Assembly: GCF_947172395.1 (NCBI RefSeq)
Contig: NC_069100.1
Coordinates: 10,754,109 to 10,818,108, forward strand
Origin: Bicyclus anynana
Lineage: Eukaryota; Arthropoda; Insecta; Lepidoptera; Nymphalidae
Length of the DNA stretch: 64,000 nt
Reading direction: 5' to 3'
A model generated the notes under the pieces. It made no database searches and had not been told where the DNA came from. It saw only the letters and a list, made by a program, of their open reading frames with translations. Position 1 is the stretch's first letter. Every line of letters starts with the position of its first letter. Shown here piece after piece: positions 54,405 through 64,000 of this stretch. A program made the position numbers and the translations under genes.

Positions 54405-54500
54405 TACAACAATCTTATATGTTGGGCCAATAAATTGGTATGTGATATGTTGGGCCAACACCAATCTCTCGTTGAAAAATGTTGGACCAACGCATTGGTC
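54405..54500 (+). repeat. Further degenerate 31-bp satellite units
   Basis: 'tatgttgggccaataaattg', 'atgttgggccaacaccaatc' and 'atgttggaccaacgcattgg', about 31-34 bp apart. Confidence 0.7.
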
Positions 54501-54544
54501 GAATTTATTGAATAATATAATGTGAGTTAACTTTTGTTATCATC

Positions 54545-54790
54545 AATAAGTTAACGCTTAACTCTCTCACCTGACGTTAAGTGACAATACAAGAGAAATC
54601 TAAGATGTTTCTTTGATGTTTTACCTGACTAGTTTATTTGTCGTACCGGAACGCTAAATCGCTGAGCGGTACGTATTTGAAGGTAAAGTGGACCAATATC
54701 TGAAAATTCTAAAATGACCCTGGGAATTGAACTTAGGACTTTTATTGGATGCAAAGATATACACGACGCCAGAGGTCGTAAAAGACTTTT
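54545..54790 (-). mobile_element. SINE-B copy, diverged
   Basis: 'actctctcacctgacgttaa', 'cgtaccggaacgctaaatcg' and 'acgacgccagaggtcg', the reverse complement of SINE-B with a decayed head. Confidence 0.65.
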
Positions 54791-54834
54791 TATTTTTTTA
54801 AAACATCCCAACTCATAATTGTAGAGGGTAACTC

Positions 54835-54975
54835 TCAGTATATACCGAACCGATTTTGAAGATTCTTTTACCAATAAAAAACCACGTTATTTGCGAGTGT
54901 CATAGGCTATATTTTATTCCTGCACTCCAACGAGAACAGGAACTACGCGGGTGAAACCACGGAGCGACGGCTAGT
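54835..54975 (+). mobile_element. Helitron 3' part
   Basis: 'ccgattttgaagattctttt', 'tataggctat'-like sequence and 'gcgggtgaaaccacgg', ending 'cgacggctag' before T. Confidence 0.65.
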
Positions 54976-55467
54976 GTTCAAATAAAATGACTACTAAATC
55001 TATGCCATAATATACTCATGTTGATTGTATTATGTAAAATTGACAAAGATTTTATTAAAATCGGGTCAACTACATTTAAGATACCGATTAATTCCTCAAT
55101 GTTGAAATTGCATTCCTATTGCATTGTTATTTTTGTATCTAATAATTTAAATATTTATAATTTAAATTATTTTCAATGTTTACCTGCACTTAGAGGAAAT
55201 ATTTCAAAACTAGGTAATATAATTTTTAAATGCTAGAAAACCGTAGACAGAGAAGTAAATAGACAGATAGAAAGCATTCCTCAAAGTCCCTCAAAATAAA
55301 AAAATAAAATAATTATGAAATGAAATGAAATGAAAATATACTTTATTGTACACCACACAGAAACATACGATACAGAAAAATAATTATATTTATAAATTAT
55401 ATTGACTATGATTATATGTTTGACTTAACACTTGACTTGACAGTTACAAATGATACGCAATCAATTG

Positions 55468-55917
55468 GGATGATGACTAGGTTTGAATATAATGATTTTT
55501 ATGAGAGATTCAGGTAATTATAGCCAATTTAACAACTAAAATTGTCAGGATGTTTATTTATTAGTAAGATAAGATTATAAAATTTCAATATCAATCAATC
55601 TTTTAACGTAATTAGATGACGAATCATACATTATTATGTTCCTTACCTTCAATGTGACATTTTTCATTATTTTAAGTATAAACATATAACTCTCAACTCA
55701 CAAATAAAAATATTTGTAATTTTGTTTGAACGCCCATACAAATTAACGATTTCACGTATCGATGACGTCATTCATTTGTGCTGTTTATTATGGGTAGTTT
55801 ATATACAATCCGTGGTTGTGCCGCAAATATGACCCTCGGAATCTCTGTAGCTCCGAAAATAATGATCGCAGAAACCCTGTTACTTCTACAAAATTGCTTT
55901 ACTATTAGCATACTCTT
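55468..55917 (-). repeat. Unclassified interspersed repeat, copy 2
   Basis: Reverse complement of 24630-25090. A 74-aa frame at 55778-56002 inside it matches no known domain and is not supported as a gene. Confidence 0.7.
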
Positions 55918-56009
55918 GATTTTTATGACATTAAAAAAATTGTCATCATTCTTATTTCTATTGCCTATTTCTCTGTCTACGTTAGGAATCTTAGAACTAT
56001 AAATAATTA

Positions 56010-57392
56010 AACGTCAAGACGCATTGTTAATTTATGTTCTAAAAAAATTATTAATATAAAATAACCTTATTGTAATAAATATACAATTATTAATATACAC
56101 ACAGCGAGGATTAGAAAAACCTCGAATATAAAGCTGTCCAATTCAGACATTTCTATTAATGTCGTTTTTTGTTCTAAAGAAAATAAAAAAAATATTTTAC
56201 GTTTCTACGAGTATTTTCTGCGATTTTTTTAACAAAATACCTTTCATACTATTTGACGATATCGAATTTCAAAGTTTTTGCAACTGGATATTGTCAAGGT
56301 ATTCTTAATATCTAATGGTGACTATCTTAATGGTGACTATTCTATATTAATTAAAAAATATTAAATAAAATGCGGCAAAATTGACGCACGATTTATTAAA
56401 ATGCTGTCAAATGTCAAAATACTGTAAATTCCTATTTTTAACTTGCTCAAAAAAAAAATTTTATACAAGTCCTTTGTATTTTTATTTTAAGCATTATAAG
56501 CATTTTTATAACTTTTTCAAAATGTTGTAAATTTTGTAATTGTGAAAATACGTTAACTTGTGACCAACCACCCCAGATATTTTTGTGTGAAATTTTCACT
56601 TCAAAATCATAAGTTAGTAAAAATTAAGCAAAATTAACCTAAGTAACTTTATTACATTCTTAAGTAGATGCCTATAATTTTTCATTTTTACTAACACTGT
56701 TATAGCAGTTTAAATTTATAGTAGGTATGTTTTGGTGTTATAATATTTCTTTTAATAAATCTATGTGCTTAATTCTTAAATTGAACCATATAAATTACAC
56801 AGTCTATACACAATTTATGTAATTTTAACGGACTTCCAAAAAGGAGAGAGATCATTTTTCGACTGTACCTACCTACTACCTACCTGTAATTTTTTTTTAA
56901 AGGATGAAGTACACTCAGCCAAACAAATCCTCCTTTTGAGAGACAGTTAAAATAATTCCGCTCATTTTAACAATTTTAAACATTTTCACTAATAAAGACA
57001 ATTTAGATGATTTTTTACTTTATCAATTGAACTAAAATTAAAATTATAAATACCGCCTCGCAAATCTGAATTCTTGGTTATTCTTGGTTTTCAAAAAATC
57101 TAATATTTTTTTTCCTGTATAATATTTTTTTTTTTAAATCCTTTTTTGTTAGATATAGGAGTTTTATTTATATTTTCTCATTATTTTGTTTGTTATGTTT
57201 TTTATTCTTATTGTAATATTGATTTTCTACTTAGGGATGAGTGTGACTAAGTGAGACAAGTAGGCCTACAAATTACGGTGCGCTACAACATAAAATCCGT
57301 AAAGAGAAAAAGACAGTCGACCAATAGCGGCCGAATCGGAAATGTCAATATCGTCAAGAGAGCTGTGGCATGTAATATAGCGAAGTGCCCAT
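56010..57392. other. Intergenic, no gene recognised
   Basis: Very AT-rich, with no open frame of interest. Contains a stub of the AACCGACTTC family near 56830 ('acggacttccaaaaaggaga'). Confidence 0.5.
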
Positions 57393-57600
57393 TGATCTCC
57401 TATTAAAAAGTAGATGCACAATCAGCGACCAAAAAAAGTCCTCACTCAATGAGTGTCAAACACAACTTCTTGGCACTCAATTCAAGTAGTCGCATTTGCA
57501 AATTCAACCTTAAACTCAATCCTTACGATTAAAATTGTTCTGAATTTGAAATTTTATTGAATATTGGACTATATTTAAAGGCATTTAGGTATAGTTTTCT
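57393..57600 (-). repeat. Unclassified interspersed repeat, copy 2
   Basis: Reverse complement of 40215-40430, including 'cttcttggcactcaattcaa' and 'gcaaattcaaccttaaactc'. Confidence 0.7.
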
Positions 57601-57950
57601 TTAATTGGCCAGTTTTTTTTTTAGTGAAATCTTCTACATGATTGTGCGTCTTTTTATTTTAAGAGGTATGGTAGTGCCACATACTTATCTAACCCTTTCT
57701 AACTCGGTGGCCAAAGTTGGAACTAACACAAATAGCTTATAAACAAACTTCACGGCGGTCGCCATTTTGAAAAACATTATCGCGACACCAGCGACACATT
57801 ACCAGGCTATAAATGTTTGTAGCACTATATTAATTTATATGTAAAGGTAAATGTAAATTGGAAAGTAAAACGAAAAAAAAAATACTTGGTGAATAAACTT
57901 TCTGACATTCTAGTTGTATCTCGTGTCTTTGGCTTTACCTTAGGTAGAGT

Positions 57951-58192
57951 TTGGCTAATGAAAGTAGAGACTGAAATCGCGCGGCAAATTCAAAAAAATA
58001 TCTTCTAATCTTTATTAAAAAAAACTTATATGCGTGAAAATATTACTAGGGACATATTGAAAAAAATAAAATTTCAATTATCAAACTTGAGTTCTTTAAA
58101 TATTTGCACTATTGTTTTGGGAACGCCCTAAATTTTGTTTTAAATTTACCGGTCGATTTCAGTATCTACTTTCATCAGCCAAACTCTAGCGT
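57951..58192. mobile_element. MITE with TAGAGTTTGGCT ends
   Basis: Inverted ends TAGAGTTTGGCTAATGAAAG and CTTTCATCAGCCAAACTCTA enclose about 240 bp of AT-rich non-coding DNA. Confidence 0.8.
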
Positions 58193-58205
58193 GCATTGTA
58201 TGTAT

Positions 58206-58492
58206 GCTCAGACCAATTAGCATAAGACCTGCCTCGCTAGACGTTACCCCTTTGTCAAAATTATATGATCACGATCTAACGTGTCTACAAACTGTGTCTA
58301 TAGAACCGATGATTCATTGTGTTAAAATTACATTTGTTTTATATTACAATTTAAATTTATAGTTGTGGGTAGTGTAAGGACACAAAATATATCGATGTGT
58401 GAATTTAACTCGTGCCCTTCAAAAAATTACTAACGATTTTGTTGGTGAATTTGAATGCGGTACAAGTCCAAAGGTAATTGGTCTGAGTATGT
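58206..58492. mobile_element. MITE with GCTCAGACCAATTA ends
   Basis: Inverted ends 'ctcagaccaatta' and 'taattggtctgag'. Its 'acctgcctcgctagacgtta' block is shared with 6968-7232. Confidence 0.75.
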
Positions 58493-59573
58493 AAGCATTA
58501 CATATATAATACGTGACTGGCTATTTATGTAATTAGGTGGTAATAGCATGAATTTGCAAATGCCAGACTGTTTTGTGAATTTGTATGTTGTAAATAGATT
58601 ATTGTTAATATTGTGTAAAAATATAGTAAAGATAACCTTGTTGTAATGATTTTTCTTTCAACGAAAGTTATTCATCATTCTCTTTTCAGGGTTCCGTAGT
58701 CAACAATATACGAGTATAATTAAGAAAAATCTTGAATCACAATATGATGATGATGATGATTGCGATCCTAACTAAATCCTAAATAAAAACTGTATACTAA
58801 CAGGCAGTTCAACTCGCATAACTCAAAAACTAGTACTTACTCGTAAGACGGTAATTTAAAAAAAAATACTTTACTGATATGGTTGTTTAGCCTCGCTAGT
58901 AGATTGTTATAGTAGAGAATAGAAATACTAGATTGATATACAAGGGGCTAAAAAGACCCATACGAGATATTTCTAGGGCGAGATCCGCTAAATAGAAACC
59001 TAGTTTATAATGGGCTTAGCATGTTACACTATACTTTTCACTGCGATTGCGAGAAAATAAAATAATTCAGTACAGTATTCAATGTTTATTTTTTTTGAAG
59101 ACGCAGCTCTTTAAAATATTAATTACAGCAGCTACGGCATTGAAAAATCACATTCAATGTAATATTTATATTCAAGATAAGTTTTAGATAATAATTAGAT
59201 GGTGTATTTACCGTTTGCTACTTAAATTATTAATAGATAAACTATTAATAATTTAATACGGGACATCCTGTATATTCTTTTCTGTCAGCCAACGACGAAT
59301 GATGGACCACTCTCGCCTTAGTAGTGCAAATTGTTTGTTAAAAAATATCTATGGTTAAAAATTATTACTATTACTTATTATATACTTATTGACTGGCTAA
59401 ATATATTACAAATGCATTATGCAAAGCCATATCAGTGTGAAACAAAAAAAAAGTCAAACCACAGACGCCCACAGACACAGACTACTTTTTTAAATAGGTC
59501 AAGGTGCTGTCAAGTGTCAAATTTACCAAGGATATTGCGGTGCGGAAAAATCTGTCAGAAAAAAATTATAAAC
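58493..59573. other. Spacer upstream of HINT1
   Basis: AT-rich. Near 59260 there is 'cgggacatcctgtatatt', resembling the right end of the 36828-38319 element. The presumed HINT1 5' UTR and promoter lie in the last few hundred bp. No TATA box was picked. Confidence 0.45.
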
Positions 59574-62067
59574 ATGGCGGGTGGAGAAGTAGAACTCGCG
59601 CAATCTGCTGCTCCAGGAGGAGATACTATATTCGGGAAGATACTGAGAAAAGAAATCCCTGCTAAATTCGTCTATGAAGATGACCAGGTAACAATATTAT
59701 TATTTTGTGCAAAAATATTATTACCGGCCGGTTTTATAACAGCTGTGCACGACTTAATTTTTTTTTGTCATTTGTCATTCATACAAAAGTAAAAGACGTT
59801 CTAGAAATGATCTCAGAATACAATAAAACACTTATTAATCTAAGAGAACGATCTAGAAATCCTACAAATTAAAGCATGTAAATACCTACATAATTTATTT
59901 AAAATGTTATTAGTGGTTTTAAATGATCTAAGATCAGATAATAAAAATTACGACAAGAAAGTGTAGAAACTCATTTGAACTTTGAGGGTGTGTTGTGAAC
60001 TGGTATAATTCCATATTATAATGAAATTTATTAGATTTTAATTGTTAGACTACACGTTAGTAGTACATAACCATTCTATTCATAGGAGCAAAATAGCATT
60101 TGACTGTGAGACGAATATCTTAGCATTCCATGGATTCACCGTGCAGGTGCTGGGTCCATCGCGTGGTAGAGAGAAAAACACCAAGCAAAGTCCAGGACTT
60201 GTGACTACTGAATGTAGGGTGAAGGAATTCTTTGAATCTATAATAATATTTTATACACGTAAAATTTGTGGTGTTGTAGGGGTAATCTCTGAATCTACTG
60301 AACTTATTTCTAAAATTCTTTTAAGTCCCTGTAAATGACCTATGCCCTGTAGTGTACTTTTGTGTTGTGAATTTATAATTTGTTATGTCAACTAGAAAGA
60401 ATATAAAGACAGTATATTCACAACTAAACACTTAATCTCTGGGTCTACTAAACCAATTTTGGAAATTCTTTTACAAAATAGAGAGCCAGTTTATTTATGA
60501 GTATCATAGGCTATATATATCCTCGTTTTCCTACAGGAATGGGAACCGTGTTCCTATGGTCTATGTTCCTATGGGTCTTCTAGTTTGAAACAAATAATTG
60601 TCACACAGCTTTGTACTAAGAAGTGTTATGTTTAAGTTGTGTATATAAAATTAAGTGTAATTATGTTTCAGTGTGTTGCCTTCCACGATGTGAACCCACA
60701 AGCTCCGACCCACATCCTAGTGATACCGAGGAAGCCGATAGCACAGCTGTCGAAGGCTGACAATGGTGATGAGCAACTGCTAGGTACAACAATATTAATA
60801 TTAATTAACTTATGGAATGTAATGATTCAACTGTTATAATTATCTATAATATAAATTATGTATGAAATGTGCTGCTAAGCGCAAATCTAGAGAGCGGCTG
60901 TACCGATTTGGCTTTTTTTTTAGAATATTCCTTGAAATACGAGAATGGTTATTACAGTTTTTTTAATTTAGGGACAGCGTGGGAGAAGGGAAGAAGCGCA
61001 TGTAAGTCAAAGCGAAGCTTGACCGGAGCCGTTACTTATAGTTAATATATATTATATATTAACTATAGTAACTAGTATTATAGTTAATAATAGATAGTCA
61101 ATGTTCATCTAGCGAAAAACTTCAAGCAACGTCCTAAGAAGCTTTTGTTCAATAAATAGTCACGTGACCTACATCCAATATTTGTAATTTTTAGTGCGTG
61201 CTAAAAGCGTATTTTTAACTGACTTCCAAAAAGGAGGAGGTTCTACGTTCGGCTGTATGTATGTTTTTTTTTTTTTTTTTTTATGTATGTCCAGCGATAA
61301 TTCCGTCAATTATGGACCGATTTTGAAAATTCTTTTTTTGTTTTGTAGGGTTTACTTCCAGGGTGGTCCCATTTTTTTCATGTCAGGATCTGATGATGGC
61401 ATCCTGTAGAAATTGAGGGGAACTTTCGAAAGTTGTAGAGACGGCTAGTACGTTTATTAGTGTTTCCATAAGGTTTTTTAAACCACTACAACTTTATGAA
61501 GGTTTGGAGTTGGTCTGATGATGGAGCCGAAACACAGACGATGGAACTCGTCAAGGATTTACAGCAGTCACCTTTTGTTTGGGCTTGATTAATTTGTATT
61601 GATGAGTACTTTCCACCTATATGGGTTGTGACTGTATTAAGGGTCTGGTGATGAAGACGAGGGACAGTGAAGAGAACTCCTCGACGGTTCACAGTAGCTA
61701 CCTTGTGTTTGGACTTGATAAATTTGTATTGATGAGAACTTTCCACCTAGATGGATTGTGACTGAACTGAACTTTTTAGTTAAAGTTATTTTTTGAGTTG
61801 GAAGTCGGTTGAATTTTTTTATTAAAATTTTTAGTTTTTTAAACAATTTAAAGTATTGTAGTACATTTTTATTTTTACCTTACATAATATTTTGTTTTTT
61901 TTCCAGGGCACCTTCTAAATGCAGCTCGCAAGGTAGCTGCCAAAGAAGGCTTGGACAAATCTGGCTTCCGATTGGTCATCAATGATGGGAAGAATGGTGC
62001 ACAAAGTGTATACCACCTGCATATTCACATCCTGGGCGGAAGACAGATGCACTGGCCTCCTGGCTAA
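59574..62067 (+). CDS. HINT1: Histidine triad nucleotide-binding protein 1 (adenosine 5'-monophosphoramidase)
   Basis: Small HIT-superfamily hydrolase that cleaves AMP-lysine and other purine nucleoside phosphoramidates; cytosolic and nuclear in other animals. Exons are 59574-59687, 60672-60783 and 61907-62067. Phase 0 at CAG|GTAACA / TTTCAG, then phase 1 at TAG|GTACAA / TTCCAG, giving 128 aa (mammalian HINT1 is 126). Visible family features are 'TIFGKILRKEIPAKFVYEDD' near the N-terminus, 'CVAFHDVNPQAPTHILVIPR' (39-58) and the C-terminal 'GAQSVYHLHIHILGGRQMHW', ending PPG. The histidine triad HLHIH is at 112-116, with the nucleophile expected at His114. The start was chosen as the first ATG before the conserved block; upstream in-frame ATGs exist but lie in probable 5' UTR. 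Intron 2 carries an AACCGACTTC-type repeat. There is no frame damage. Confidence 0.95.
60420..60580 (+). mobile_element. Helitron remnant in HINT1 intron 1
   Basis: 'aatctctgggtctactaaac', 'ttggaaattcttttacaaaa', 'cataggctatatatatcctc' and a decayed 'cttctag' end. Confidence 0.6.
61218..61817 (+). mobile_element. AACCGACTTC-family repeat in HINT1 intron 2
   Basis: 'aactgacttccaaaaaggag' start and 'ttggaagtcggttgaat' end, with two or three ~130-bp internal units. Diverged from the other two copies. Confidence 0.7.
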
Positions 62068-62137
62068 TTGATATTTAATATTACCAATATATATAAAATA
62101 TTATGTTGATTTAGAAAACACTGTTTTATTTTTAAAC

Positions 62138-62290
62138 TAGCGGACAACTGCGAAAAGTAGCCTATGTGTTAATCCTGAGTAAAATCTATTTCCATTCCAA
62201 ATTTCAGCCAAATCGCTTCAGTAGCCACGGCGTAAAAGATGAACAAACATACTTACACACTTACTTTCGCCTTTATAATATTAGTGTGAT
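62138..62290 (-). mobile_element. Helitron-like element, reverse orientation
   Basis: 'actagcggacaactgcgaaa' start and 'cgcctttataatattagtgt' end, with 'caaatcgcttcagtagcc' inside. 70 bp past the HINT1 stop. Confidence 0.7.
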
Positions 62291-62392
62291 AGTGTTATTT
62301 TTCCTACAAAAAGGGTAAAATTACCCTATTACTAAATATCCCCTGCCTGTCCGTTCGTCTGTCACTAGGCAGTATCTCATAAACTGTGTTAT

Positions 62393-62545
62393 AGCTTGAC
62401 AAATTCGTTCGTAACATTCGATGGTCCGTGCGGGCCGGGAGAGGGGCAAAGATGGCCCGCGCGCTCGACTTTATACCGGCGCAGTCCTTTCCCCCCGTCG
62501 CCCGCATACCATGGGAGTATCATCAACGAACTTGCCAAGCTATAG
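62393..62545. mobile_element. Foldback MITE (AGCTTGACAAATTCGTT family)
   Basis: 'agcttgacaaattcgttcg' pairs with 'caacgaacttgccaagct'. GC-rich centre. Confidence 0.75.
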
Positions 62546-62799
62546 ACAGCTGATTTATATCTGTTGCCGCTATAACAACAAATAACTAAACACATAATAA
62601 AATATATTTAAGAGGGTTCCCATACAGCAGACATGATTTTTTTGCCATTTAAATAGATAATACGGAACTTTTTCTGCGCAAATCAAACTCTCACTTGACC
62701 TTTATTTTAATTATTTTACTTAGGCATTTTATTAAATGTTGAGAGCGTCTTAGGCTTGGACTTCATTTGTTCCCTTCTAGCAGTTGTTTTAATAAATTA

Positions 62800-62955
62800 C
62801 TAGCAGACGCGCGCGTTAATTTTATCCCTGTTCCCGTAGAAATATGGCGATAAAAGCCTATATCATATCCTCAGGGATAATGTAGCTTCCCAACAGTGAA
62901 AGAATTTTTAAAATCGGTTCAATAGTATCAAAACATATTCAATGCAAACAATCAA
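62800..62955 (-). mobile_element. Helitron remnant
   Basis: 'tactagcagacgcgcgcg', 'gttcccgtagaaatatggcg', 'gtagcttcccaacagtgaaa' in reverse orientation. Confidence 0.6.
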
Positions 62956-63140
62956 ATGTCATCGCACCGGAACGCTGAATCGCTTGGCGGTACGTCTTTG
63001 CCGTTAGGGTGGTAACTAGCCACGACCGAAGCCTCCCACTGGTCAGACCTGGATTAATTAAAAACCTTTATTAGCCCAGCCGGGGATCGAACCCAGGACC
63101 TGTCTTGTAAATCCACCGCGCACACTACTGAGGCCGTCAA
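62955..63140 (-). mobile_element. SINE-B copy
   Basis: 'gtcatcgcaccggaacgctg' through 'gatcgaacccaggacctgtc' to 'actactgaggccgtc', the reverse complement with the tRNA-like head. Confidence 0.75.
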
Positions 63141-63168
63141 AAAAAGTTGATATTATTGCTGCGGTGTC

Positions 63169-63365
63169 AGCCCCTGTAGCTAAGTGGTACGTCGATTCTC
63201 TTTCTACGATCGCAAACGCTTCGAAAACTAGAAAAATGTATGGGAATGACAGATCTTGATCACGTGACCTGTCGATAGCAAATGTCATTCTCATACATTT
63301 TTCTAGTTATCGTTACGTTTGCGATCGTAGAAAAAGAATCGTCTTGCCACTTGGCTACAGGGGCT
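63169..63365. mobile_element. Large foldback, 83-bp arms, tRNA-like ends
   Basis: Arms 63169-63251 and 63283-63365 are imperfect reverse complements, each starting AGCCCCTGTAGC on its own strand and including 'tctacgatcgcaaacg'. A single arm occurs at 3931-4008. Confidence 0.85.
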
Positions 63366-63841
63366 GGTCATACCCAAAGTCTAGACGCGTGAGGCGACAA
63401 GCGAGGTTATGCTCTGCCGCACCCTTATTACCGCTGATATCTAAAATCTTAATAGGTATTTTGCAGCTTAACGCAAGATGATCCGAAACGTGACAATGTT
63501 TGCATCCTACTATACAAATGCACGTGTTTAAAGGTAAATGAAAAGCATTTTTTTTTTCTTGTATGTATTAATATATTAATTACATCTATTCAGTCCTAGA
63601 ATTTTCCAAGTCATGCATTGATACAATCATCACTTTTTGTATACCTAGTTAAAAAATGTAACTAAAGCGGACTACAGACCTTCAGTTTTAACAATCAGTG
63701 GAACTATTCAGTTAAATCGTCCATGTAGGCAAATCTGACACATTTAAACAATTACACTGTAAAATTAAACTAAAAGTAAGTATTTAAAGCCGGATATTAA
63801 ATTAAAAAAAAACACAAACCAGAGGGCCTAGTGGCAGTTTG

Positions 63842-63973
63842 ATACTGTTACTATCGCGTTAACGTAAACGCGATTTTCTAAGGAATTGAAACAGCGCCAT
63901 CTAGTGACACTACTGCACAACTGTTTCAATTCCATATAAATTCGCGTTTACGTCAACGCGATAGTAACAGTAT
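63842..63973. mobile_element. Foldback MITE, ~53-bp arms
   Basis: 'atactgttactatcgcgtta' and its reverse complement near the right end. A diverged single arm is at about 48082-48135 ('actatcgcgtaaccgtaaac'). Confidence 0.8.
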
Positions 63974-64000
63974 GAAAATATTGAATACTCCCACTAAGCA

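Noticed and set aside
55778..56002. 74-aa hydrophobic open frame
   Set aside because: It lies in an interspersed repeat whose other copy (24630-25090) does not preserve the frame.

Overview
This window looks like nuclear DNA from a ditrysian moth or butterfly. It has three eggshell (chorion) genes with the lepidopteran two-exon layout (intron inside the signal peptide) and the conserved chorion central domain. It also has AT-rich spacers and many repeats typical of Lepidoptera: Helitron remnants ending in CTAG, three tRNA-headed SINE families, RTE-type LINE 3' ends and inverted-repeat MITEs. No prokaryotic, organellar or tRNA gene was recognised. All gene models were built by eye from open frames, GT/AG splice sites and matching phases.

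Layout. (1) 1-15.1 kb: chorion locus. Two chorion genes on + (2738-3745 and 7704-8436) and one on - (13691-14992), separated by transposon debris. Every one of the three introns holds mobile-element sequence. (2) 16.0-25.7 kb: a three-exon homeobox gene on the - strand, predicted 312 aa, with an N-terminal FSIDSLL repressor-like motif and an NK/Bar-like ANTP-class homeodomain split between positions 44 and 45. (3) 25.7-31.2 kb: divergent intergenic region between the homeobox gene and MGAT1, with a cluster of TAAT-core sites and a diverged duplicated block. (4) 31.2-53.4 kb: MGAT1 (N-acetylglucosaminyltransferase I), nine exons on +, predicted 443 aa. Its 14-kb first intron carries an apparently intact Tc1/mariner-superfamily element (40806-43352) with a DD41D catalytic spacing and about 0.5-kb terminal inverted repeats. 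Its 3' UTR is largely a seven-copy satellite of about 100 bp whose unit includes the last codons and the stop of the gene. (5) 53.4-59.5 kb: MITEs, remains of an older 31-bp satellite and unclassified repeats. (6) 59.6-62.1 kb: HINT1, three exons on +, predicted 128 aa. (7) 62.1-64 kb: Helitron, SINE and foldback repeats.

The genes do not form a pathway. The chorion proteins build eggshell, the homeobox gene is a regulator of unresolved orthology, MGAT1 starts hybrid and complex N-glycan synthesis in the Golgi, and HINT1 is a purine-nucleotide phosphoramidase. The most unusual structures are the stop-codon-spanning satellite of MGAT1, the long-TIR DD41D transposon, and several perfect or near-perfect hairpins.
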